A DNA stretch of 64,000 bases from Ramazzottius varieornatus (taxonomy: Eukaryota > Tardigrada > Eutardigrada > Parachela > Ramazzottiidae), in contig BDGG01000003.1 in assembly GCA_001949185.1 (NCBI GenBank), positions 4,957,092 to 5,021,091 of the forward strand, in the 5' to 3' direction. Within the stretch, counting starts at the first letter, position 1. The number at the start of each line of letters is the position of its first letter. Made by a program: the position numbers and the translations under genes. A model generated the notes under the pieces. It searched no databases and was not told the origin of the DNA. It was given only the letters and a program-made list of their open reading frames with translations. Shown piece after piece: positions 22,812-32,900 of this stretch.

Positions 22812-23385
22812 AGCAACGGTCCTATATGTTTTGTCAACCGGTTCCCGAGACGAAAACGCTGGGCATAACGACAACTCTTCCGAAGAAACCGAGGCGTTAC
22901 GGTTAACTGGGGTCAAGATAATGTCGAATATGATCCGTTGGGACCAAGTTGAGGCTTACTGTGTCGCGCTAATTCAAAGCTTCTCACGCCCGTCTAAGTT
23001 GGCAGAAACCTGGTTCGGTTGACGCACTTGGTACTTTGATCAACCGCTGACCCATGCATTACAATGTTTTCCGGCTGGCGAATTCATCTGGCTTCGTTAC
23101 TTCCGTATAGAAGCCGGGATATCCCGGTGTCGGCATGCAGGCTGGACAAGTCATGCGTGAAACGCATGGGAGCACACTTGCCCGATTACCGTTTCTTCCG
23201 ACGGCAGATCCCGAGTCGTGACTATCATGCTCTCCGCTATTAATTCCAGGCTATCCATGTCGTAAATCTGGATTTCGCAGTAGGAACAGGGACTTGACGC
23301 AAAGTGCACTAGCTTTCATTGCGTCATTCATGTACGGCGTACTGTATGGGAGCTCGGCAAACGAACTCGACAAGACTGCTTTTCC

Positions 23386-23669
23386 AAGTAACGCTTCCAG
23401 CGAATCCAGCGTGTTACTGACTGAAAACGTGCGCCACCTCGAAACACGTTCTTTTACATAAGTGGCGCAGGCTATTAATGACATTGGATGAAGGCGTGCG
23501 CCACTTGGAAAGGCAATCCTGTCGACTTTTGCTGTCTCTTCAAGTGGCGCACGTTTACAAGGTTATTTTTCGGAAGCTTGCGCCACTTATACAACATAAT
23601 CTTATCGAAGTCTTTTCTGGAGTGGCGCGCGCCTTTAGTGCTAACGGCTCGAAGCGTGCGCCACTTGGA
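23386..23669. repeat. Hairpin repeat family 1, tandem run of four cores
   Basis: Cores at about 23386-23432, 23459-23508, 23539-23589 and 23621-23669, the longest run in the window. Left boundary GGGAGCTCGGCAAACGAACT (about 23348), right boundary near CTTATCGAGTTC (about 23692). Confidence 0.88.
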
Positions 23670-24582
23670 GCAACGATCTTATCGAGTTCTTTTTTTGTCG
23701 AGCGTCCATACATTTATGCTCGGATGGATGTTTACCAAATCCAGATCTGTTGAGAATGTGCCACCGATCTGAGAGGTAGGTCTGCATACAGTAGGATCCA
23801 GAACGTGTAATGCGAGTCAGAAGAGCGCTGGTCTCGACAGCACATATCGCTTTATCGGTTGTTCCCTACTTACAGTAGAAAATCCCTTCCGGCGCTTGGA
23901 TGTGTGCTCAAGAAAGCCCGCTTTAACGTCCTCTGATTATTGATATCCGGCTGCGAATTTGATCTGACTGTCTTCCTCTTTCTTTCACTTTGCTTGCTTG
24001 CTTACATTGACAGTGTACTCTGTCAAACTCCGTATGAGTACTGCACGACTTCCTTGTCGTTGTCCAACACTCTTTCCACTGAAGTTATTTGACTTTCAGC
24101 AATGTCTAACACGGAAACATTCATCCTGTTCTTCTAGTCATTCAATCTCTTCCATCGTTCACTCCGTCTATTTTTGCGCTCCGGTTCATAATCCTGATGC
24201 TTTTGTAAAACCCTTGAATTGAGCCAGCAAAAAACCCCCCTTCGTTATTTTACTGTAGCTGTCATATTAATTGAGATAATTTCCCTTCTCCATGCGAACT
24301 TTGAGCACCACATCAAGACATCTACGAGGACCTATTACACAAAGGAATACATTACACAGAGACTACCATTTTTCCGTTTCCCTCGTTGGTAGGACACGCC
24401 CAGATATTCCTAGGTGGCTTTCGGCGACTCGACCATTATGATATTTATCCTCCGCGCCCGAAGAAGCCGGTGATTCGAACGGCAGAACTACGGCAGAAAG
24501 GTACGTTCTCCAATGGCTTTTGTCGAATCAAGGATGGCAAAAACTGGGACGCTGGCAAATAAATTCCACCGGATAGTTTTTT

Positions 24583-24631
24583 GAAGTGGCGCACGGCCTC
24601 AGCTAACAACTTCGGAGACGCGCGCCACTTG
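24583..24631. repeat. Hairpin repeat family 1, one core
   Basis: Arms AAGTGGCGCACGG and GCGCGCCACTT between the two parts of a possible gene at 24391-24721. Confidence 0.82.
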
Positions 24632-24823
24632 AGACAGCATCCGGGATGAATCCATTGGCCGACGTTCGAAGACAAAGGCGGAATATGTCTATCCTACCCG
24701 TTACAAGTCTCGTAGAGCGTGATGGGTACTTGAAGAACCACTTGATGTTCTAGGTCGCATTTTCTGGATGACAATCATTAGACCTTGACCACGTAACTTT
24801 TCCTCAAACTCAAACTTGCAACC

Positions 24824-25381
24824 ATGGACCAAGGTTCCGTGAAAGACTCGATGGAGCATCTATCTGTCAGCGACTACAGCACAGGTGCCTCTGGCCGCCG
24901 GCATTCCCATTCAGCTGCAGATCGCCGAGGCAGTCTTTTGATGCCGGAGTCTCCTTACGCATCCAGTGATGAAACTCGTGCCCGCGGGGATCTTCTCGAT
25001 CAGGATAGTGCATTACGGCAAGGCCGCTCTTACAGCCTGTCCAAAGCAACCAACATGTCCCAGTGCATCGGATCAGTGTCCGATATGATGTCGGATCTTT
25101 CGGGCATCATTGCCGGGGCGGGATTACTCTCCAGTAGTCCGACCTCCTCAAGAGCTTCCGTTGACCTTTCGGCCGAGAGCCGCCTTCGGACTGATTCCCT
25201 GGGTCTTCCTGGTTATGATACTTCACGAAGAAGGTCCAGCTTCACACCGGAGTCACCCTACATGGTCAGTGATGAAACACGGGCCAGGAAGGAAAATTTG
25301 GAGGAGCAGATTGTGGTTTATGGACAGTTTGCAGTGGACCGACGAAGAAGCTCAGCTGGACACAAAAACGCCGAAAAATGA
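24824..25381 (+). CDS. Serine-rich disordered protein with a duplicated PESPY-SDETRAR motif
   Basis: Single exon from ATG 24824 to TGA 25381, 185 residues. It is rich in Ser, Arg and Asp and probably disordered. A motif of about 27 residues occurs twice: RRGSLLMPESPYASSDETRA (about residues 28-47) and RRRSSFTPESPYMVSDETRA (about 137-156), each continuing R-x-x-x-L-x-x-Q. The conserved SP and RRxS contexts look like phosphorylation sites (inference). A weakly hydrophobic stretch (MSDLSGIIAGAGLL) lies between the copies. I do not recognise the family. A hairpin core starts 25 bases after the stop. Confidence 0.65.
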   Translation: MDQGSVKDSMEHLSVSDYSTGASGRRHSHSAADRRGSLLMPESPYASSDETRARGDLLDQDSALRQGRSYSLSKATNMSQCIGSVSDMMSDLSGIIAGAGLLSSSPTSSRASVDLSAESRLRTDSLGLPGYDTSRRRSSFTPESPYMVSDETRARKENLEEQIVVYGQFAVDRRRSSAGHKNAEK

Positions 25382-25405
25382 AAATCGGATATCGGCAAGT
25401 GGCTC

Positions 25406-25455
25406 AAGTGGCGCATACTTGCATTGTTGTAAACTGAGAAGGTGCGCCACTTGGT
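25406..25455. repeat. Hairpin repeat family 1, one core
   Basis: Core directly downstream of the serine-rich ORF. Confidence 0.85.
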
Positions 25456-26574
25456 AAAACGATCCAGGTGAATTCATTGCCGGTGTTCCAAACCTTTTTT
25501 TTCGAAGCCTTCAGTTTTGAAATATGTCCTTGGGAATACCCATCTGTTCAATGGCTGAAAAGTCCATCGACCTAAATATTTTCATCTTGCGAAGAGGGGA
25601 ATCTGGAAAATTAGTAATTACTGTTAATATTTACACAAACAGTTACTGATGTCTTGCTGTAACAATTTTCACAATCGATCGTCTGTGATTGATTACGGTT
25701 TTGGAAGCGACACAATGAGTACAGTAATAAGATGGGAACGTGTTGTATGACGTGAGACGTCTAATGGAGGCACTCCGTCAAACCCTAATTACACCCCAGT
25801 CCTCAGCCCAGTATTCTCTATCGCTCCCACATCCCGCACAGTTTCTCAAGTACCTCACAGTTACAGCACAGCGAACTACACGAACTATAACGCGTTCTTG
25901 CACGCATTGCCAAATCCTTGTCGGTCTTGCTCAGCATCATTATCCGAAACTTGGACGCTCATCAGTTCGGATTTCACATTAACGGGAAGACTTCGATGAA
26001 TCTGAGTCATTACTTTATTCGATAGAAGAAAAAGTCCCACGGTTTTTTCACTTTTCGATACAGTATTTAGAGCCTCCGCAAAAATGCTCGTCGAGATCGT
26101 TTTCCAAGTAGCGCACGCTTCCGAATATTAACACTAAAAACGTGCGCCACTTGAACAAGTCGACAAGATCGGCTTTTTTAGGTGGCGCACTCTTCCACCT
26201 AACAGCACCAACAGCGTGCGCCACTAGGGGAAAAAACTTGTCGGGTTTGTTTACCGAGCTTTCACATTATATTTTGCAGGAGATATTCGGCCAAACTTAG
26301 TCTTCAAAAACCAGCAGAGGAACTTGAAAGCCAGTAATAGATTTCAGTTGTTCCTCTTGCGTAATAGGAAGCATGAAAGGGGGCAGGAAATGTAAATACG
26401 GCAGGCCGGGTAAAAACGTCGTTAAAAAAACAAAGCACCATGTCAAGAAGAGTGACATCTCCCTCCCAGCTAAAAATAGCTCTAGACTAGCCGTTTAGAA
26501 TCGACACCGGGGAAGCATGAACTTGATAAAGCATTCTTCGTTTCCTATCCCTTCCCTTCCCTTTCCTAAGTAAT
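25456..26574. other. Intergenic between converging genes
   Basis: Downstream of both the serine-rich ORF (+) and PCYT1 (-). Apart from hairpin cores at 26106-26227 I see only short, unsupported open frames. Confidence 0.5.
26106..26227. repeat. Hairpin repeat family 1, two cores
   Basis: Cores at about 26106-26155 and 26180-26227, downstream of PCYT1. Confidence 0.83.
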
Positions 26575-28276
26575 CTAGTGGTGCTCATCAGAAGGGGACG
26601 GAGGCGCCTCTTCGTCATCTTCACTCAGCTCTGACTGCCTTCTCCGTCTCTTCCGTGAACCGCTAGGACTCCTTCTGGTGGCGTCGTCGCTGGAGACGTC
26701 CTCGACAGAGCCAGCAGGAGACAAGGCCCGCTTGATCCGTTCGGTCCCCACTTCCCAGATCTGCTTCATGCGGTTCATCCGCGCTCGCTGGCCGAACAGA
26801 TCGAGGAAGTCATCCACAAACTCGCGGCTCTTGTCTTCCCACTTCTTCAGCATATGCTGCCCGCGTGCTTCGATGTTTTCGACGAGCTTCTTACCACGAC
26901 TACGCATTGAACCCATCTTCTCAGCTAGGCGAATCTCTTTCTCTTTCATGAAACCTACATTCAAATCTTTGCGACTGTAACCGCGAGCCAAGTTCCTTCG
27001 AACGTACACGTCGTAATCCCGAACGATGCGCGCCTGTTGAAAAAATCTAAATTATCAGGTGAAGAACAAACTTGACCAGATCGTTTTGCCAAGTGGCGCA
27101 CTCTGCAGGCAGGTAACACTGCAGAAGTGCGCCTTCTGGCTGGGAAAGGTTGTCATACTACGTCGTGTGATAAATATAAATGTCATATTGTGTTATGTCA
27201 TATGATACAGTAAACTTACAACAACGTCCGATGTGGAGACACCTTCCGTGCGTTGCGTCGCCACGAATCTTCCCGCCTGCTTGATCCAGTGGTAGATGTC
27301 TTCGGCGTCGTCTCCCCCATACGGAAGCTCATCGTGTGCCACGAAGTCGATCTTGTGTTCTTGCAGGAACTCTGGAGTCAGAACCCAAGGAGCATCCGAG
27401 CAGACCTCGTCGACGTAGCGACAGTGACGAATACTTTCGTATCGCTCCCACTCGTTCATAACGGTCTTGCCTTTCAGCGAATGGGTCAAAGCATCGCTGC
27501 AAACTCCGACGATCAAGTAAACATTTGGGAAGGCGTTCTTCGCTTGCATCAACTGTCTGGCATGTCCTAAACCAAAAAAGTCGTATGTCAGCAAGCCAGA
27601 CATCAACATGACGTAAGTAACGCATGACGTCAAGGGCTCACACAGAGTATGCTGCCTGAATCCTCAACCTGCCATGCAGAATTATGACGTCACGTCCACA
27701 CCCGACGCAAACCACCCCAGCTAACGGGGCCATGACGTAACGACATAGACTGCACACTACCGCCTCCTGCGGTGAAAACGCAGTAAATCTTGTGACGTTC
27801 TACACGAGCGAGCCGAGATGGGAGTAATTTGCTTTACCTGCGTGGAATAAGTCGTAGATTCCATCAGCGTAGATCCTGACAGGTCTAGTCACATTTCCCG
27901 ACGTTGCCATGTCCTTGGTTATCTGCACACTATAGTCCACTTTTTCCAGTTCTTCTTTGGCCACGGGATCGGTTGAGAAGGGCGCTGCGTACTTTAAGGC
28001 CATCGTCCGCTCGGCATTGCTGGCCGGAACGTGGATCAAAGGATCCAGAGCTGTGAAATTCCGCGCCGAAGGAGCAGGGCTACTGTCCTTGGAACTGTAG
28101 GCGTCTTCGTAAGAGTTGTCATCGTCATCTTGATCGGAAGTCTGGCCAGCCATCGATATCTTCTCGTCAGCGTTGTCCGGTGGCAGTGGTGATCGTGAAG
28201 CGCGTGAACGGCTACCGTTTGACGGGTGGTTATCGCCCGCCTTGCCAGTCTTCTCTGCCGTCATCGATAAGTCCAT
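26575..28276 (-). CDS. PCYT1: CTP:phosphocholine cytidylyltransferase
   Basis: Exons 28276-27838, 27566-27220 and 27033-26575 give 414 residues. The enzyme makes CDP-choline, the rate-limiting step of the Kennedy pathway to phosphatidylcholine. The catalytic domain contains the nucleotidyltransferase motif HAGH (residues 145-148, split by intron 1), VGVCSDALT and the signature RTEGVSTS. It is followed by an amphipathic membrane-sensing helix region ([20 protein letters not shown] onward) and a Ser/Pro-rich C-terminal tail with [11 protein letters not shown], matching the phosphorylated tail of animal enzymes. The acidic, serine-rich N-terminal extension of about 100 residues is longer than in vertebrates. 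The start chosen is the first in-frame ATG, but the frame stays open upstream, so a further 5' exon is possible. Intron 2 holds a hairpin core. Confidence 0.93.
27090..27135. repeat. Hairpin repeat family 1, one core
   Basis: Core with a damaged right arm (AAGTGCGCCTTCT) in PCYT1 intron 2, with flank CTTGACCAGATCGTTTTGCC. Confidence 0.78.
27625..27735. promoter_or_regulatory. Cluster of CRE-like TGACGT sites in PCYT1 intron 1
   Basis: Two perfect TGACGTCA palindromes (27625-27632 and 27685-27692) plus single TGACGT half-sites nearby (about 27609 and 27733). TGACGTCA is the classical CREB/ATF site. A regulatory role here is inference. Confidence 0.4.
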
Positions 28277-29032
28277 TTCCACTCCGTCTTCTGAGCTCTC
28301 GAGTCTTGAAGAAGAGATCAGACAGGGCGTCGTCTACTCCGAATCAGCTAAGAGGGGGTAAATCGCTGATTAAGCCACTTTTGAGGCCATGTGACGTGTC
28401 GATAAGATTGATCCGCTGGCCGTTCTCTTTAGACACCTACGAGGCAAAAGACCGCTAGGTTCGTGGTAAGAAAGACGTCTTTACGCCCAGATCCCGGAAT
28501 CAGAGATGGAAGTTTTCTCCGAGTTCCGTCAACTTCCGCGATTACCGAACGACTCGGAACGGCAGATCGCGATCTGAGAAGAATTTTACGCAATACGTAT
28601 TTGTGACGTTAGATCATAATTGTGCAACTTCAATGGAAATCACCCTATCACTTCATGACGTCATCAGTTCAATCTCGTTGACTAATCAAGAACTATGTCG
28701 ATCAAGTCGCACACATGTACAGAGGGTTTTGTATCACGCAGCTGCAGTTTGACGCGACTGCTCCTCCTGGGATCTGGATGATGCTGTTTACGGAGGAGGA
28801 AGTCTAAGTTTCCTTTCACTCAATCTTACCAGATATCTTTGCAGTAACTACAAGTAGCCAGACAAAACGACAGGTGGAGATTGGCTGGGCGGAGTTGTGT
28901 TCCAAAACTTAGCAGGTAAGCGGAGTTCTAACGTATTGATCAGCTGCTTTCTTTTGTCCTTTGGTAGAAGTATCTGCTGTGGTTTGGACGATCGACCGCC
29001 AGAGTATTGATGAGTACGTCTTTGCAGGCAAG
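28277..29032. promoter_or_regulatory. Divergent intergenic region between PCYT1 (-) and the gene at 29033 (+)
   Basis: About 750 bp between two divergent starts, probably holding both promoters. A TGACGTCA palindrome lies at 28656-28663. AG-terminated stretches near 28970 and 29027 suggest a short 5' non-coding exon for the plus-strand gene. No TATA box I can defend. Confidence 0.4.
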
Positions 29033-29530
29033 ATGGACGCAAGCGGCAAGCTTCCTCCTCGTGACGGCTTGATGGACTTCGTTCGAGTGAGACCCACCAC
29101 CACCAACTCCGCTCGGCTGGAGTACGACCCTAACAACCCCCACAACAACGAGTACGAGACGAGCGACCAGCGAAATCCCACGGTAAAGTCCGACTGGGAC
29201 TTTGCCGAGACGGCCAACGTGGCCGTGCGTCGGCTGGAACTGGACAAGATTAGCAAGTTGGCCAAGCCACAAGCACTACAGGCGCTGGAAGAGTACAACC
29301 GGAAACAACAGCAGTGGATCGTCTTCCCCAAGTACAAAGCGGGCTTCTTCCGGACGCATGAAGCCGAGTTCTACGAGTATAGACGAGACCCCAATACCCT
29401 CTTCGACGGATGGTATGTCAGGGAGTACTGGTACAACCCTTTGGCCAATATTAGGTTTTACGATGACTGGATCGAACCTGCCGAATCCGGCTTTGGCTTC
29501 TGTCGACGAGGCAAGAACGGGAAGTTTTAA
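29033..29530 (+). CDS. Aromatic-rich protein, unidentified
   Basis: ATG 29033 to TAA 29530, 165 residues. The protein is hydrophilic with many Tyr, Trp, Arg and Asn. Markers are LPPRDGLMDFVRVRP, VAVRRLELDKISKL, a helical segment LQALEEYNRKQQQWIVFPKY and a Tyr/Trp-dense end (FFRTHEAEFYEYRRDPNTLF, WYVREYWYNPLANIRFYDDW). It has no membrane segment. The density of aromatic and basic residues recalls accessory subunits of mitochondrial complexes, but I cannot assign it to one, so this is only a suggestion. The frame is open upstream to an acceptor-like site near 28970, so the start could be earlier. It is divergent from PCYT1. Confidence 0.6.
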   Translation: MDASGKLPPRDGLMDFVRVRPTTTNSARLEYDPNNPHNNEYETSDQRNPTVKSDWDFAETANVAVRRLELDKISKLAKPQALQALEEYNRKQQQWIVFPKYKAGFFRTHEAEFYEYRRDPNTLFDGWYVREYWYNPLANIRFYDDWIEPAESGFGFCRRGKNGKF

Positions 29531-29970
29531 ATATGTCTGTCACTCTGGAGATATCCTGTTTTCCTATAGCGCATTAGAACAGACCGAGACTGCGAAACAA
29601 ACGAACTCAACAAGATTGTTTCTTCATGTGGCGCACGCCTTCAGTCAACAAATCTGCACTAGTGCGCCACTTGGGCAAACAATCGAACTCGACAAGCTCG
29701 TTTTTCTCAGTGGCGCATACTTTTAGCCAGTAACACTCGAGGCGTGCGCCACTTGGCAAGATGGTCTTTTCGAGTTGGTTTGCCGAGCTCCCAGTTAGCT
29801 GAGTTTGCAGTGCAGACATTTTTTGTGATTCTTTGAAGTGAGTTGAATGACATATGCAAGAAAAGCCAGAAAGAAATGTCGCTTTGAAATTCGTGAAAGA
29901 AAATAGTGCGGAAGAAAGATTGTACTCTTCCAGCGCCTGCAGACTGAAAAAAAGTGCGCGGATTTCTTGG
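29531..29970. other. Intergenic between converging genes, with hairpin repeats
   Basis: Lies between the aromatic-rich gene (+) and the calpain 3' end (-); contains hairpin cores at 29626-29756 and nothing else I recognise. Confidence 0.5.
29626..29756. repeat. Hairpin repeat family 1, two cores
   Basis: Cores at about 29626-29674 and 29708-29756. The right outer flank TTTTCGAGTTGGTTTGCCGA ends in GCTCCC. Confidence 0.86.
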
Positions 29971-32900
29971 TCAAGTATACATGGTATTGAGCAACCAATC
30001 GTCGAAAGAAAATATGGCGGACTTTAGGTTATAGGTATCTTTGGACCGGAAAATACCTGCAAAAATGGAAATTGTTCCTTCCGTGTAGATATCATGAGAT
30101 ACAGTATGAAGGATTGTATCAGTTACTTACTTATCATTCTTTGAAGCCGGACGATGCATAAAATAAAATCTTCGAAATTAAGGGTTTGGTCAGGTTGGCC
30201 GTAACGGAGAGCTATCACGCGAAGGACGTGATGGTTCACAAGATAACCTGTAGGAAATTGTGCAGTGGAAGTAAATCGAACTCAAAAAAGGATTGGGAGC
30301 GGGCCACACGAAACGTACAAGACTGTTATGTTAAGCGACGCACCCTTTCAGCTAGTGACAACAGAAAGGTGCGCCAATTGGACGAACTCTACAAAATTGT
30401 TTTTTCCCAGTGGCGCACTCGTACGTTTCATTTGCCCAGATCCCAATTTACATCCCACGAGGATGCTCTCCGGCTTACCGGCGCTTTCAATAGCTTCACG
30501 AAGATGTTGCATCTCTACTTTTCCCGAGTTCTTTCTGTCATATTTGGCGAAAGTATCTTTCCACTGCTTGATGGTTCCCCACAACGCTGTGAACTCATCC
30601 AGTCCGAGCTTGCCGGAAAAGTCCACATCGGACATGGTCATCATTGAACGAACTATTTCCGGACTGAAACCCTTGAACGGAAAAGCTGAAGAAAAACCCA
30701 GATGGTTTCATCAGTGAGTTGTGGAGGTGGAACATCGGCAGACGGTTTCGCCCAGATTGCCATCTCAAGTGGCGCACATCTCTATTGTTATTGGCCAAGA
30801 TCGTGCGCCACTTGGGAAATCGATCTGGACGGTTTCATTTGCCGATGGTATGTAAAAAGAAGTTGCGACCAGGAACACATACGAGTCTTGAGGCTCTTTG
30901 TCAGGATGATGGCGAGTTGGTTCGTGTCGATCTCCAAGTCTGCCCCAGCAATTTTGTTGAACAGAGCAGTCACTTCCTCCTCCTGCCTTAGAGTCATGGG
31001 CGGCGGTTTGATATCCTATGAAAAGGTAGTTGATCACTTACCATTGGCAACAGAATGAAACTATCACAGTAACCTAACTTAAGTTACCTGTGGAGTGTGG
31101 GATATGACTTCCGCCGGTGTATTATCGTGCTCCCTACAGCGAAGAAGCTATTAGCTCTCGTGAAGATGAGATATTGAAACCGAAACTTACGCCATTTCGA
31201 TGGGGATCTCACTGTAGACCCTGACGATGAAGTCCGCTTCCTCGTTGGGTTCGAAGGTGGAGGGGACTATGCAGTAGTCACCAGGCGGAAGTCTGAATCG
31301 TGTCGTCACTTGACGCGAGTTGACGAAGGCGGGCGAACGTCCCACCGACATGTTGTACCGGAAAAAGTCCTTGTTGAGCGGCGTCGGAACCTTCCTTGGA
31401 TCAGGAAGCTAAACCCAACAAGTGCATTGACAGGTCATCTTGTGGAAACTGTCACAGCAGGCTCATGCACATACGAGAGGCTTGCGGACGAAACTTATGA
31501 ACGAGTTCGTCATCTGTAGGTGGCGCACACGTACCGCCAATACGCTACCAGCGTGCGCCACTTGGGAAACTCAAACTCGACCGAGTCGTTTTTCCAAGTG
31601 GCGCACGCTCCCAGTCGACAAAAAATGCGAACGTGCGCCACTTGATACAACGATTATGTGCGTTTGGCTTGTCAACCTTCCGTCGTGTACTGTCAATGAC
31701 CAAGACTTACGTGATAGATAGCAAAGCCAATGGTTAACAAATCCAGTCCATGCATCCGAAGTTTCCGTCTGTCCTTCTGCATCAGTGCTATAATGCAGCT
31801 GGCGAGCCCATCAGGTCCGTCGGTCTTCTGCATGGTTATCCGATATTGTGGATTCAAGTGGAAGGTATCTGGAATACATCGTACAAATTTTAGATTCACT
31901 CGGAAGACAAATATGAACGATCAAGAAGAACGGCCAACCGAGGAAATTTCGACAACCACCGGCGGTCACGCCTCTCGTCCAGCTTCCCGAAAACACGTTA
32001 GACTCCCACGTAACGGTGTGCCTCTTGACAAAATCCGGGTCGGCCGAAACCATGGTCTCGGGACCCAGGTTGCATATTTCAAGCTTGCTAAAGTTTGCCA
32101 GCATGTCGGGATAAGACATCCTATCATCAAAAATCATGGAGGGCTTTGAGATTGAAAATGAGCTTTTTCATATTACCTACCAAAATTCACCGTCTTCCCT
32201 GAATTCAAGCTCCAGTTGTCTCTTTTGAGATTCCGGCACGAATTGCCATTCTTTCGAGCTGTATAATACAATAAGGCTCACAAACTGCTGTACAACGTCA
32301 GGTCACACTACAACATGCCAGTGCGACGTACCCGTCGCTGAACGGACCTCTCCATTCGGACTTGCCCCATGGGTTCCTTAGACGAACACAGGGAACTTTG
32401 ACTGATTTATTTGGAGTGACCACATCGATCTACTCGACAAAAAAAGGATGAAGGAGATACATTCATCGTTCAATAAAAAGCCATCGCAAACGGGTCCTTA
32501 CCGTTCGAACATCAGTGATACTGTAAGCGTGTCCCATCACCAGACCATTCGGCATCTTAAACTCGAGCTGTGCTTCTACTGCCTGAAGTAACCAACTCTA
32601 GCCACCAGTTTCAAACTTTTCTTCCTTGTGTTACTTTACCCATGAAAGTTTCTTGAACAATCAAGACCGTACCTCGATCGAACAGGCCATCATGGCTCCC
32701 AGCTCGAAGGACTTTTCCATGCGAGCGAATAAATTTAGCGGCGCTTTCCCGAGTTCGTAAACTATTGATCAGACGCAGTTCATCAATCAGAATTGATCTT
32801 TTTTCTATGTAATTATTATGCAGTGGACAGAGCCGTGGACACGTTATACCTTCTTACATTCTGACAGACCGCCGGTGAAGTCTTCGAGAGCTTCCGACGT

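Larger units (their letters stand above)
21943..24823. other. Long region rich in hairpin repeats, one possible exon
   Basis: About 2.9 kb without a firm gene. It contains hairpin cores at 22760, 23386-23669 and 24583. A possible plus-strand exon runs from an acceptor at about 24391 (TTGGTAG) to a donor at about 24500 (AAAG/GTACGT), with the motifs IFLGGFRRLDHYDIYPP and RPKKPVIRTAELRQK. A Tyr/Arg-rich frame (EYVYPTRYKSRRA, stop at about 24721) follows after the hairpin intron. The two do not join in phase with the acceptor I can see, so I do not call a gene. Confidence 0.4.

Noticed and set aside
29001-29530. NDUFB10-type complex I subunit
   Set aside because: First impression from aromatic and basic composition; the sequence does not align with the family's known segments, so no name is given.
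32120-32181. Frameshift in the calpain gene after DGEFW
   Set aside because: The first acceptor tried (CAAAG) broke the frame. The acceptor at 32122-32121 (GATGATAG) restores phase and gives FWMSYPDML, matching the family.
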